From: Stentor coeruleus
Lineage: Eukaryota; Ciliophora; Heterotrichea; Heterotrichida; Stentoridae
Length of the DNA stretch: 23,537 bases
Direction of reading: 5' to 3'
NCBI GenBank assembly: GCA_001970955.1
Contig: MPUH01001120.1
Location: forward strand, 1 to 23,537
Under the pieces are notes generated by a model. The model worked only from the letters and a program-made list of their open reading frames with translations, was not told where the DNA came from and did not search any database. Below, in pieces: positions 1-8,989 of the stretch. The first letter of the stretch is position 1, and the number at the start of each line of letters is the position of its first letter. Both the position numbers and the translations under genes were made by a program.

Positions 1-337
1 ACATAAGTATATAAATTTACAAATAAAATTGACTAAAATATTAAATTGCTTGAAGTTTATCAAATCAAATGAAAAATAATCAATTAATATTTAACACTAT
101 CTCAACTTTTATTTTTAAGCAAGTTCTTTTATGGTTCAAATTAAGAATATGAAAATATTTTTTATCTAAAAACCCATAAATCCTCTGCACATTTTCATGT
201 AAATCGTTTCTTTTCCTAAAATCCTTCACAAATGCAAAACTTTCAATCTTCAAGCGTTGCAAATATTTTAACCTATTCACTTAATATTTTCATTCTCTAA
301 AGTCAATATATCAAATATTTATTATCTAAAATATCAC

Positions 338-1159
338 CTATTGATCTAGTAAAAACTCGATTTTTTCACAGTCAAATGTCATCTCAGGGTTTAAATCAAC
401 TTCACTGAAACTACTTCGCTTATCTGTATATCCAAAGGCAGCATCTTCATCAAAATCAGAAAACACTAAAGGACTTTGCGGAATATAATCATCATCAATT
501 TTCTGTTTTTTCTTCAAAAGCTCATGTGGACTCTCTGTTATTGACAAAATATTTTCAAACATAGGACGTGAAATATATAATTCTTCAAATTTTCCATGGT
601 TTTTTAAATATCTAGCAAAATTCATCAGTGCGCTTTCAATCTTTTTAATAAAATTTTTATTTTCCCAAAGCTGATCAGCCAGTAGTTTATTTTGGGTCAC
701 AAGATTTATCACTTTTTCTTCTAAAGATTGAATCTGGCTTTCGTAGTTGATGTTTTTTTTATGGATTTGTATGAGTTTATTAATCATTGGCTCGATATTG
801 GACTTTTGCGAACTTTTTTGTATTATAGGCCAGGTTGAATCTGAAGTTTTTCTTTTTATTTCTTTTAATAAATCAGATCGTCCTCTTAAAAATAGAGAAT
901 GTTGATAGATATGCTCCTGGGTTCCAGATCTTAACTTATGAAAATCGTACATGTTTAGTTGTCTGATAAAACTAGCAAAGTTACTGTGCTTAAAATACAT
1001 TGGAAGGACTTTTTCAGAGAATTCATTCATTGAGAAGATTATGAATTCTGTACCATCAGAACTCCAAGATACAATAGAACTCAGCGAATTGTTAGAGAGC
1101 ATGTCGTAGGTTTTTTGTAAAAATGATGTAGGCATGGAGAGGCTGTTCTTTTTCTTCAT
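338..1159 (-). CDS. Heat-shock transcription factor (HSF family)
   Basis: A 273-residue HSF-type regulator, expected to act in the nucleus by binding nGAAn repeats and activating chaperone genes. The winged-helix DNA-binding domain spans about residues 9-105. Its recognition-helix signature (SNFASFIRQLNMYDF, residues 59-73) is nearly the family consensus; the usual Gly of NMYGF is Asp here. The wing ends in HSLFLRGRSDLLKEIKRK. A heptad-rich coiled coil (about 125-180) matches the HR-A/B trimerisation region. The C-terminal third is acidic and Ser-rich, as in activation domains. The protein is short compared with animal HSFs. The chosen start lies just before the domain, and the start codon is one end of a perfect palindrome containing a heat-shock element. 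The stop is TAG. Family assignment is secure; the individual paralogue cannot be named. Confidence 0.95.
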   Translation of the reverse strand: MKKKNSLSMPTSFLQKTYDMLSNNSLSSIVSWSSDGTEFIIFSMNEFSEKVLPMYFKHSNFASFIRQLNMYDFHKLRSGTQEHIYQHSLFLRGRSDLLKEIKRKTSDSTWPIIQKSSQKSNIEPMINKLIQIHKKNINYESQIQSLEEKVINLVTQNKLLADQLWENKNFIKKIESALMNFARYLKNHGKFEELYISRPMFENILSITESPHELLKKKQKIDDDYIPQSPLVFSDFDEDAAFGYTDKRSSFSEVDLNPEMTFDCEKIEFLLDQ

Positions 1160-1183
1160 ATTTGTTCGAGAACAAATATGGAA
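1157..1183 (-). promoter_or_regulatory. Heat-shock element inside a perfect inverted repeat at the HSF start codon
   Basis: The arms CATATTTGTTC (1157-1167) and GAACAAATATG (1170-1180) are exact inverted copies separated by GA. The centre reads TTC-GA-GAA, a tail-to-tail pair of HSF half-sites, and a further GAA lies at 1181-1183. The outer CAT on the + strand (1157-1159) is the ATG of the HSF gene. The site could serve autoregulation or, if transcribed, a hairpin covering the start codon. Sequence is direct; function is inferred. Confidence 0.6.
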
Positions 1184-1801
1184 TTTTTACAAAAAATTTC
1201 AGAGTTTTTGATAGAATATACTATGAAAAGATCTTAGATAAATGAAAATAAGGCTAATAAGATAAAGTGAGAAGCAACTAATTCATATTTTTTGCTATTT
1301 AAAGATTTTGAGGAAAATATTTAGTTTTTTATATGAAGTTTAATAGGATTTAACCTACTAATATTAAGCAAGTTGCCATAGAATAAGAAAGCAGTGCATG
1401 CCTAAAAAAAATATTTTTATTTTTACTATAAGAAAGCATATAAATTTCAGTTATTCATTCATAACAATAGCTAGCACTCATATACTATCATCTATTATAT
1501 TAGAAATCTTTAAAAAGTAAGCCAATCCCATTTCAATCATCCCACATCTAAACAACTTCTTTTAATCTTTCAAATCTTCACACATAAAAAGAGCTAAAGT
1601 ATTATATTTAGCATCTTAAAAAGACAAAGCATTAACTTAAAAATATAATAGTGAAATATAAAAAAACCTTAATATGCTACACAATTACAATAAAAATATT
1701 CAATTGATTTATGTAAAAATAGTATTTCAACATGAAACTAAGATATCATATACTTATTCTAATTACTCTTAATAAAAGATAAAGTAAATAATCAAGTTTT
1801 G
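1160..1801. other. Intergenic spacer, no gene seen
   Basis: About 640 bp of AT-rich DNA between two minus-strand genes. Apart from the palindrome at the HSF edge I see no long open frame, RNA gene or repeat. Confidence 0.6.
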
Positions 1802-2854
1802 CTATAAACTTATTATTTTACGGAATTCCTTTGTTGTCCGGTCAAAACGGCAGATCCACCCGGGCTCTTCCCACCATATAAAATAAATGAAATCTTTGTG
1901 AACAATAGGTGGGCAGTGACTCCACCAGCTTCCTTTGCGTGGCAATTTGTGTTCTTCTATTACTTGTTTATTGCTAACATTGCAGATTTTGATTTTAGAT
2001 CCATGAAATATATAAAGCAAACCATCAACAAAACTCATACATCCACCTTGATCTTCTTGTAAATCAAGCTTAAACTGATCTGAGTTATATTCCACCAAAT
2101 ATTGACTCCCTTTACCAAATACTAGTAGTTTATCATTCATTGCTAATGCTGATGTATCACCTCTAGGGACTTCCATATCATACATCCTTTCCCATTTCCC
2201 TTCATCTAAGTTATATTTCTCACAATCTTTTATAAACGTTCCAATATATAAAACATTTTTAATCCCACCCATAACATAAACACTTCCATTTGAATATGCA
2301 ATTCCATGTGAATGTCTTGGTTCTGCCATATTCGGTAATACTTTAAAAGTTTGCGTATATGGATTAAGTAAAAATATTTCATTGGAACTAACAGGGTGTC
2401 CCCCGCCACTATAAAATATTTCCCCAGTAGGAAGTTCGACCCAAGCAGCATATTCTTTAAAAAGTACACCAGTAGGAAAGCTGATCCATTCAACAGTTTC
2501 AGATTCAATATCAAAAACAGCCATTTTCCGGCCTTTTTTCTTGAAGAATTTTAATGATTTTCTGTCAACTGATATCATTGTAGCGCTTAATCTGTTTAAC
2601 TGGGGAGTTATATATTGGGAAATACTAATGACGATTTTGTTTGGGAACTCTTCACATGCTGCCTGGTAAGTGAGCTCGTCGATAATCTCGCATTCATCTT
2701 TTTCGCTGTCCAGAAATGTTAAAAACACTTGTTTCGGGTCAATTTCGTAGTAGTGTTCAATAATTTTGTACAGCGATTCAAGCGAATTAGGTATAGTTTT
2801 TAATAATATCCCCTTCCTAGACTTGAAAAGGAGTTTGATTTTTTTACTTTCCAT
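1802..2854 (-). CDS. Kelch-repeat beta-propeller protein with N-terminal PB1-like domain
   Basis: A 350-residue protein. Residues 1-80 look like a PB1 domain: basic first strands (KKIKLLFKSRKG), then an acidic cluster (LTFLDSEKDECEIID) resembling the OPCA motif, used for head-to-tail protein pairing. Residues about 110-350 hold degenerate kelch blades, e.g. GEIFYSGGG, a conserved aromatic near LNPYTQTF, then PRHSHGIAYSNGSVYVMGG and a following KWERM blade. No enzymatic motif is visible, so an adaptor or scaffold role is likely. It is divergent from the receptor gene at 2887 with only 32 bp between the start codons. Stop is TAG. Kelch is confident, PB1 moderately so; the partner is unknown. 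Confidence 0.85.
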   Translation of the reverse strand: MESKKIKLLFKSRKGILLKTIPNSLESLYKIIEHYYEIDPKQVFLTFLDSEKDECEIIDELTYQAACEEFPNKIVISISQYITPQLNRLSATMISVDRKSLKFFKKKGRKMAVFDIESETVEWISFPTGVLFKEYAAWVELPTGEIFYSGGGHPVSSNEIFLLNPYTQTFKVLPNMAEPRHSHGIAYSNGSVYVMGGIKNVLYIGTFIKDCEKYNLDEGKWERMYDMEVPRGDTSALAMNDKLLVFGKGSQYLVEYNSDQFKLDLQEDQGGCMSFVDGLLYIFHGSKIKICNVSNKQVIEEHKLPRKGSWWSHCPPIVHKDFIYFIWWEEPGWICRFDRTTKEFRKIISL

Positions 2855-2886
2855 GTATTATTATTCAGAAATTATGATTATTATAT
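2855..2886. promoter_or_regulatory. 32-bp divergent intergenic region (shared promoter?)
   Basis: Only 32 bp separate the start codons of the kelch gene (-) and the receptor gene (+). It is almost all A/T. Either both genes use extremely short 5' leaders or each promoter lies inside the other's coding region. The spacing is direct; the promoter role is inferred. Confidence 0.45.
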
Positions 2887-3759
2887 ATGCAAATCGAACA
2901 GGATTGCCTGCATTTTTTAGCTGTTATGTGCTCGATTGTCAGTTTGATGAGCAGCTGCTTTTTAATTTTGGCGTGTTTTATGATGAAAATGTGGAAGATT
3001 GCTAGCTTAAGACTTGTCTTATATTTGACTATTGGTAATGCTATTTCAAGTATAGTTTTTATGCTTCCGACTAATGAGTATTCTTTTATGTGTGGCTTTC
3101 AGGAACACGTTTTGAATTTCACTTTGTTTTATGAACTAATTTGGGGAGTCCTTTTGTTTTATTATGCTTATTTAAGGGTTGTAAGAGGACAGAAATTTAC
3201 GAAAATTATGGAAATTAGATTCTTAGCAATTGCTTTAGTTCCTTCATTGCTATGCTCGCTTCCACTTTTTGTTTCAGATACCATGGGTGATAATTGCTGG
3301 AAGGACCCACATACACCTTTAGAAGTTGTGGTATCATCTTATGGATTTTTAGCTTTGTATCCGATTGGAATTTTATTTTGTTGCATTTCTTTGCTAGGGA
3401 TATATTTATATTTTAGAGAGAAAAGAGCGAAAGGTGAACAGAATAATGAATCGAAAATAGCCAAGCTGATATTGGTTGGAAGATATACCTTTATGATCTA
3501 TAGCTACTCTCTAATTCTCTATATCTATTCAATCATGAGCTTATTCAACTGGCCTAATCGTGTCTTTGGTTTTCTATCAGTATTTAGCCATGCTTCTTGT
3601 GGACTATTCACATTAACCATTTTTATATCTACAACAAAAGTTAGACAAATCTTTGATGAGCATTTCAAAACACAAAACCCGCCTGTAGATATCCTTTATG
3701 AAGATAGTGATAATTTCAAATCAGCTTCAAGCCCATTATATTCAGGACTTAGTGACTAG
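2887..3759 (+). CDS. Seven-helix receptor, cAMP-receptor-like GPCR
   Basis: A 290-residue membrane protein with about seven hydrophobic helices: roughly 8-32, 41-60, 77-97, 109-129, 147-175, 193-220 and 228-250. The layout resembles the Dictyostelium cAMP receptor/Crl group of GPCRs: a very short extracellular N-terminus, a Cys before helix 3 (C69) and a Cys-Trp in the second outer loop (C137-W138), which could form the usual disulfide. A basic third inner loop (YFREKRAKGEQ) precedes helix 6. The Ser- and acid-rich tail could be phosphorylated. The start follows a TGA stop at 2875-2877 in the same frame, so it cannot be much longer. Stop is TAG. Topology is confident, subfamily moderate, ligand unknown. 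Confidence 0.8.
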   Translation: MQIEQDCLHFLAVMCSIVSLMSSCFLILACFMMKMWKIASLRLVLYLTIGNAISSIVFMLPTNEYSFMCGFQEHVLNFTLFYELIWGVLLFYYAYLRVVRGQKFTKIMEIRFLAIALVPSLLCSLPLFVSDTMGDNCWKDPHTPLEVVVSSYGFLALYPIGILFCCISLLGIYLYFREKRAKGEQNNESKIAKLILVGRYTFMIYSYSLILYIYSIMSLFNWPNRVFGFLSVFSHASCGLFTLTIFISTTKVRQIFDEHFKTQNPPVDILYEDSDNFKSASSPLYSGLSD

Positions 3760-4660
3760 TTTACTTAAATTTTAGTTAATATTATGAAAAAATCAACTAC
3801 TTAGCTTCTAAAACTTTATAAAGTAAAATACTTAGTTTATATCTTTAATCAAATTTATTGCATTTTTTAATATACCAGCTATTAAATTATATTAAAGTGA
3901 ATTCAAATCAAATAAAATTGTAAAAAATTGCACACTTTTAGTATTTTTTTAATTTATAGCATTTGAAAATTATTCCTAGAAATTTTATAAGTTTTAGATT
4001 AAGAAATATAAATTGAGCCTTGCAATTTATGAAGAAAAAAATTAGAAGATAATAATAATAAAAATTTAGTATTAAGATGAGGAGTGGCAGAATAGCTAAT
4101 TACTCATGAAATTCAATTAATTCACCTACAGAATATATAAAAAGGTATTTAACTCTAACTTTTTTGCACTTTAGTTTCTATAATTATCTATATTATCATT
4201 ATGCTAACTAAATTATTCATTCATAGATTAAATCTCATTTAGTTTTTTTGATTCTTTTCAATTATTATAGCATTCAAAAACGAAAAAATCTACAAAAAAC
4301 TTAATCGAACTAAACTTACTTCATAAAAATTCAAAATCCTGCCTTAAATCTTTTTTATATAAAATCACAGCATTTTTATAACCTCATCCAAAAATTACCT
4401 CAGATTTTTTATCCCAAAAACCACAATATTCTTATAATAAATTATAAACATATTAAAAACATCTATTAAAAGTAACCTTAAATAAGCCAAAACTTCTTCT
4501 AAAATTACTAAATTTATATCAAATTTTTAATTCAAAAATTTATCATTTCATCATATATTAATCAAACTCCAAATATCTCTCAATCTAAAAAGTATCATGA
4601 TTTCCCAAAACCTAAAGAAAACTTTTCCTATTTTCTTGCTTCCATTATATAAATTAGTGG
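3760..4660. other. Intergenic spacer; strongly C-over-G before the uL1 gene
   Basis: About 900 bp without a credible gene. In 4321-4620 I count 55 C against 8 G on the + strand, a marked asymmetry in the 5' flank of the plus-strand ribosomal protein gene. No tRNA or repeat was recognised. Confidence 0.6.
4646..4654 (+). promoter_or_regulatory. TATA-like element just upstream of the uL1 start codon
   Basis: TATATAAAT ends 6 bases before the ATG at 4661. That is too close for a classical -30 TATA box unless the leader is almost absent. Similar A/T-only elements sit directly before most start codons here, so it may be an initiator-type element. Function is inferred. Confidence 0.35.
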
Positions 4661-5308
4661 ATGTCGAAGCTTAACCAGGAGACCTTGAAGAAAGCCATTC
4701 ACGAAATAAACGCAGACCGCAAAAAGCGTGGATTTGTGGAAACTGTTGACCTTCAAGTAGGAATAAAAGACTACGACCCACAAAAGGACAAACGTTTTGC
4801 AGGTTCAATCAAAATCCCTCATGTACCTCGTCCTAAACTAAGGGCAATAATCCTAGGAGATCAAGTCCATTGTGATCAAGCCCAAGCTGCTAATATCCCA
4901 TTCATCGATGCTGAAGGTCTGAAAAAATTCAACAAAGACAGAAAACAAATGAAGAAATTTTTCAAGCCATATGCAATCCTTTTAGCCTCAGAATCAATTA
5001 TTAAGCAAATCCCAAAACTTGTTGGACCTGCTTTGACTAAGATTAACAAATTCCCAACAGCTATATCTCCTAATGAAAATGTAGTTGATAAAATCAATGA
5101 AGCTATGGCAACAATCAAGTTCCAACTTAAAAAAGTCCTTTGCTTGGGTGTTGCTGTAGCTAACTTGAATATGAGTGAAGAAGAACAAAGACAAAATATC
5201 ACTTTGGCTATTAATTTCTTAGCTTCTCTATTGAAAAAGAACTGGAACAACATAAGGACTATTCATATTAAAAGCACTATGGGTAAGTCCAAACGAATAT
5301 TCGGCTAA
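4661..5308 (+). CDS. RPL10A: 60S ribosomal protein L10a (uL1)
   Basis: A 215-residue protein matching eukaryotic L10a/uL1 over its full length (usual size about 217). It forms the L1 stalk of the large ribosomal subunit, which moves deacylated tRNA out of the E site. Recognisable blocks include FVETVDLQVGIKDYDPQKDK, then FAGSIKIPHVPRPK, CDQAQAANIPFIDAE, the central LLASESIIKQIPKLVGPAL, NKFPTAI and the C-terminal TIHIKSTMGKSKRIF. No insertion interrupts it, so no intron is needed. Codons are richer in G and C than neighbouring genes, as expected of a highly expressed gene. Stop is TAA. Confidence 0.97.
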   Translation: MSKLNQETLKKAIHEINADRKKRGFVETVDLQVGIKDYDPQKDKRFAGSIKIPHVPRPKLRAIILGDQVHCDQAQAANIPFIDAEGLKKFNKDRKQMKKFFKPYAILLASESIIKQIPKLVGPALTKINKFPTAISPNENVVDKINEAMATIKFQLKKVLCLGVAVANLNMSEEEQRQNITLAINFLASLLKKNWNNIRTIHIKSTMGKSKRIFG

Positions 5309-5963
5309 TTATTAGTTTAGAAAAAGTCTTTATTATTTTTTGCCTTTTTTTTATTTTTCTCAGTTTTCTTTTTAAGTTTTTGTGTTTTATAGCTTTTTCT
5401 TAGTATTTGGAAGATTGCTTGGGATCTTCTTAGATAAAATTCGCGATATTAGAAATACCTTGTTCGAATTCATTTCTATAGTTTTTTATGAGTTTTAAAA
5501 AAGTAATGTTTATATTAAGATGAACTGAGAGTAATTCTAATTGCTAATTATATTTTCGTCTATATGCGAATGAAGAAACTAAAAATTGATCAAAATTATG
5601 TCCTATAAACTCACAGCCTAAATCAAATATATGTTGACTGAAAAAGAAAACAGTAAAAACAGCAAATATAATAACGAAATGCAAGATAAATCTACTAAAA
5701 AAAACCCAGAATTTAATTCAAAGTTCCTTTTCGTCTTAAAAAGTTCTCATTTCCTAATCATCATAATCTATATAAAAACTCAATCGAGACATCATAAAAA
5801 AACTATTTTGCCTCACATTGCTACTCATCCATCATATTTTTTATAGGCCCCTTAAATTTTATCTCTTTCCTCAAACAATCTTATCTAATTCTTACATAAT
5901 TATAATTATTATAACACATAGCTTAAATAATCTAAATGATAGGATATTAAATATTAATAAAAA
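5309..5963. other. Intergenic spacer between uL1 and ZIP genes
   Basis: About 650 bp. The first part, downstream of uL1, is richer in G than C on the + strand; from about 5600 to the ZIP gene C exceeds G. A 71-codon open frame at 5631-5846 lies in the C-rich part and is Lys/Asn/Ile-rich with no family resemblance; I regard it as chance. No RNA gene was recognised. Confidence 0.55.
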
Positions 5964-6857
5964 ATGAATGAAATCCTAGCAATCAAAATCATCTTCATTT
6001 TTGTAATGTTTGTTAGTGCTGGTATTGCAGGATCAATTCCTATATTTTCTAAGTCTTTCCACAAAAACAAAAAGCTCATCAGCACAGGGAACTGTTTTGC
6101 TGCTGGGATTTTCCTTATAGTTGGTATTGTACATTTACTAAGAGAGTCACAGGAGTCTTTTGAAGAAGCTCTTAAAGAAGAAATCCCAGTAGGTTTTGTC
6201 GTAGCTTTAGGAGGATATACTTTGATATTATTTATAGAGAATATTCTTTTTGGAGGCCATGACCACAAAATTACCCATGAAGAGAAAAAAGATGAAAATG
6301 GTCAGAAAATTGTTACTGAAAGAAATATAGGGGAAAATGAAAATATTGAATCTGTTGAAAGAGATGGTGAAAATCAGGAATGCTCTATAAAAGATATGGA
6401 TGATCACTATGATAATATACCAGGAATTATACTTACTGCAGCTTTAGTGATTCATTCTATTTTTGAAGGAATTGCTGGAGGACTACTGGACACAAAGTCA
6501 AGTGTGATTAGTGTTGGAATTGCTATTTTAATACATAATATCCCTGCTGCTGTAGCTCTTGGTGTGAAACTTGAAAAAGCTTCAAGAAAAATCTCTATTG
6601 TTCTGATGTTTTTGTTTGTACTCTCATCCCCTCTTGGTATCGCCATAGGAATTTCACTTTCTGATTTAGCTTTTCCTATAATAAGAGCTATATTCCTTGG
6701 TATCAGCGCTGGAACTTTTATATACATCGGCTGCACTGAAATTTTAGCAGAGGAAATGCACGATAAGAATAATAAAATATTGAAATTTTCAGGTTTCATT
6801 TTTGGATTTGTACCTTTAGCCATGGCTGCAATCTTTATTAAGGAGCATGAAGAATAG
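5964..6857 (+). CDS. ZIP-family zinc/metal transporter (SLC39-like)
   Basis: A 297-residue membrane protein that should move Zn2+ or a related divalent metal into the cytosol. It has the ZIP architecture: three N-terminal helices (about 5-25, 40-60, 76-95), a charged cytoplasmic loop (about 98-152) opening with His-rich GHDHK, and five C-terminal helices. The metal-binding signatures are present: HSIFEG in helix 4 (H164, E168) and HNIPAAVALG in helix 5 (H191, N192, P194). The length, short N-terminus and absence of a signal peptide fit the plant/fungal-type ZIP group rather than the LIV-1 type. Stop is TAG, and a short TTAGAT x3 run (6873-6892) follows. Family is secure; metal specificity and membrane are not determinable. 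Confidence 0.93.
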   Translation: MNEILAIKIIFIFVMFVSAGIAGSIPIFSKSFHKNKKLISTGNCFAAGIFLIVGIVHLLRESQESFEEALKEEIPVGFVVALGGYTLILFIENILFGGHDHKITHEEKKDENGQKIVTERNIGENENIESVERDGENQECSIKDMDDHYDNIPGIILTAALVIHSIFEGIAGGLLDTKSSVISVGIAILIHNIPAAVALGVKLEKASRKISIVLMFLFVLSSPLGIAIGISLSDLAFPIIRAIFLGISAGTFIYIGCTEILAEEMHDKNNKILKFSGFIFGFVPLAMAAIFIKEHEE

Positions 6858-7371
6858 TTAAGGAAGTAAGTATTAGATTTAGATTTAGATTTAAAAGATT
6901 TGTGATTTAAATACTAATAATAAATCTTATATCTACTTAAAATAATTGCATTTTATAAGTGAAATCTAATCTTCATAAATTTATAAATCAATAAAATAAC
7001 TTATATGATAACTAATTCTAAAATAAATTTTATAATGTAAATTTTTAAATAATTAATTATTATCTTGTACTCAAGTTTTATTTTTACTTTAAGCAAAATT
7101 TTATTTTCAGCATATAATCAACTAAAATAACAATAATATTATTACCAAAAAGTTTCGATTCTTCTTTACTACATATATTATACTAAACAATTCGGTTAAT
7201 ATTTTTAAAAAATAATCAAACCATAGACTATATAGTCATAATTTAAAACTTTTTTACTATTTTTAGGTTATTTTAGATTATGCTACAAAGGAATTTCATA
7301 TTTGAATAAATTCTTGAAATATCATTTACAAATCCTAACAGATTTACGTCAAAAATATGACGTAATATACA
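6858..7371. other. Intergenic spacer with a short TTAGAT repeat and CRE-like sites
   Basis: About 510 bp. Contents: three tandem TTAGAT units at 6873-6892 and an inverted pair of bZIP-type sites at 7344-7365. Nothing else was recognised. Confidence 0.55.
7344..7365. promoter_or_regulatory. Inverted pair of CRE/bZIP-type sites before the kinase gene
   Basis: TTACGTCA (7344-7351) and TGACGTAA (7358-7365) are exact inverted copies with a 6-bp A/T spacer, ending 6 bp before the kinase ATG at 7372. TGACGTAA is a common CREB/ATF-type bZIP target. CpG-containing octamers are rare in such AT-rich DNA, so a paired copy at a start codon is unlikely to be chance. As RNA it could also form an 8-bp hairpin. 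Confidence 0.5.
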
Positions 7372-8385
7372 ATGGAGCATATTAATCATCGTATTACTAA
7401 TCCAGTGCTTTTAGAAGTTTGTCAGAGATTAAATGTTTTTCCATGCCTTCCTAAGCCAAGTTTTAAGAAAAAATCAGATTCATCTGTTTGTATCTTGAGT
7501 TCTCGTTTAAATACAAAGACTTATGATCACCTAAGGGTTTTAAACTCAGAAGGTACAGGACTTAATCCAGAGTTTGAAGTGGTAAAAATCTTATACCTCT
7601 TAGAAATAGCCGCAACAGAAGTTGATTTACTTATTCATAAAACTACTGAAGAGTATTTTATACTCAAACGCATCTATAAAAACAAGCTTTTTTGTCAAGA
7701 ACACAAAGATTCTGCGTCACGTGAGATACAAATACATAGCCAGCTTAATCATCCTAATATAGTTGACAATATTGATTCAGGAGAAACTCCAACTGAATAT
7801 ATGGAATTACTTGAATTTGTCCCAAGGCCAAATTATTTTGTTGAAAAAATAGAGATTAATAATACACCTTTTAATACAAGAAGAGATGGGGGGATTCAAA
7901 AGCTGAAAAGTTTTTGCTTTGATATTCTGCAAGGACTGAAATTCTTGCATTCTATCAAAGTTATACATATGGATATCAAACCTGCTAATTTACTTCTTAG
8001 CACAAAAGTTACTGATGATGAGTATTCTATAGTGAAAATTTGTGATTTCGGACTTTCAAAAATTGTTAGTGATGATGGGACTGTGCAAATTTCTCTTAGA
8101 TGTGGTACTGAACCTTATATAGCCCCAGAAGTTAAAGTTGGAGCATTTGTTTCTTCAGCTGTGGATATTTGGAGTTTTGGTATTTTCTTATACATTTTAA
8201 CTGTGGGATATAGTCCGAGCACCTTAAAATGGAAGCCTGGTCTTCCCTTGCCATCATATCCTAGACATTGGAAAAAGTATGAAGGTACAGGACTTTTTGA
8301 CCTTATAGATCGATGCTTAAAGTTAGATCCCCAGCAAAGAATAACAGCTGATGGAGCATTACAACATCAATTTTTAGCTTTATAG
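7372..8385 (+). CDS. Ser/Thr protein kinase, non-RD type
   Basis: A 337-residue protein; the kinase domain runs from about residue 72 to the end. Visible landmarks: the ATP-anchoring Lys in FILKRI (K99), the helix-C Glu in SREIQ (E118), the catalytic loop HMDIKPANLLL (D201, N206), CDFGLSK (DFG 225-227), CGTEPYIAPEV (APE 251-253), DIWSFG (D265) and the closing Arg in QQRIT. All catalytic residues are present. The Arg of HRD is replaced by Met, so this is a non-RD kinase that may not need activation-loop phosphorylation. No clear GxGxxG loop is seen, which is odd. The N-terminal 70 residues are unassigned. Start fixed by the adjacent CRE-like palindrome; stop TAG. Substrate unknown. Confidence 0.92.
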   Translation: MEHINHRITNPVLLEVCQRLNVFPCLPKPSFKKKSDSSVCILSSRLNTKTYDHLRVLNSEGTGLNPEFEVVKILYLLEIAATEVDLLIHKTTEEYFILKRIYKNKLFCQEHKDSASREIQIHSQLNHPNIVDNIDSGETPTEYMELLEFVPRPNYFVEKIEINNTPFNTRRDGGIQKLKSFCFDILQGLKFLHSIKVIHMDIKPANLLLSTKVTDDEYSIVKICDFGLSKIVSDDGTVQISLRCGTEPYIAPEVKVGAFVSSAVDIWSFGIFLYILTVGYSPSTLKWKPGLPLPSYPRHWKKYEGTGLFDLIDRCLKLDPQQRITADGALQHQFLAL

Positions 8386-8989
8386 CTATGATTATTAACT
8401 AGCATTTTCTTAACTAATATTTTACTAGTTTTTTCTATAATTACATATCGAAAACCTTTTCAACTTCAAAGATATAAAAGTATTTATATTATTCTTAAAG
8501 CTTTTAACATCATATTTAATATAATTTTTTACTATAATATAAACAGTATAATAGATACATGAAACCTTTAGATGCTAGAAAAATATCAAAACTTTTTTCT
8601 TTAGAACCGATAAACAATTTTTAATATTTCAATGCAAAAAATTTTTTTTTCTATAAAAATATTAATAAAATCAGTTTTGTGAGTATATATCTTATAACAT
8701 TATGCTAATCTAATATATTATCGAGCATTATTTCTAATTTTGCTGTTCTTTTATAGTTATTATAAATTAAAAATCATAATCAGTCGAATAAAAAAATCTG
8801 ATCATAATAACTTTCTATCCAAAGCATAAAAACTATCTTTCCTGATTCTAAATTAATACCTTTCAAAAATCAGTTCGTTTACAATCGGCCGCAAATCAAA
8901 TTTATACTCAAATTCAAGAAATAATTTTTATTACCAAAAAGCAAAAGAAAAGTTTTATGAAAGCTAAAATAATGGTTATTATAATATAA
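8386..8989. other. Intergenic spacer, nothing recognised
   Basis: About 600 bp of AT-rich DNA between two plus-strand genes. I see no open frame, RNA gene or repeat beyond homopolymer runs. Confidence 0.55.

Noticed and set aside
80..280. 66-codon minus-strand open frame, 57 bp downstream of the HSF stop
   Set aside because: No recognisable motif or signal, composition close to the spacer, and a length expected by chance at this AT content. Not excluded as a small gene.
5450..5485. GTTCGAATTC resembling a tRNA T-loop
   Set aside because: No pairing T stem, no A-box and no cloverleaf can be built around it.
5631..5846. 71-codon plus-strand open frame
   Set aside because: Lies in the C-rich 5' flank of the ZIP gene; low-complexity Lys/Asn/Ile product with no family resemblance.
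6873..6892. TTAGAT x3 as an internal telomere-like repeat
   Set aside because: The unit differs from TGTTAGGG and is only three copies; an ordinary microsatellite.
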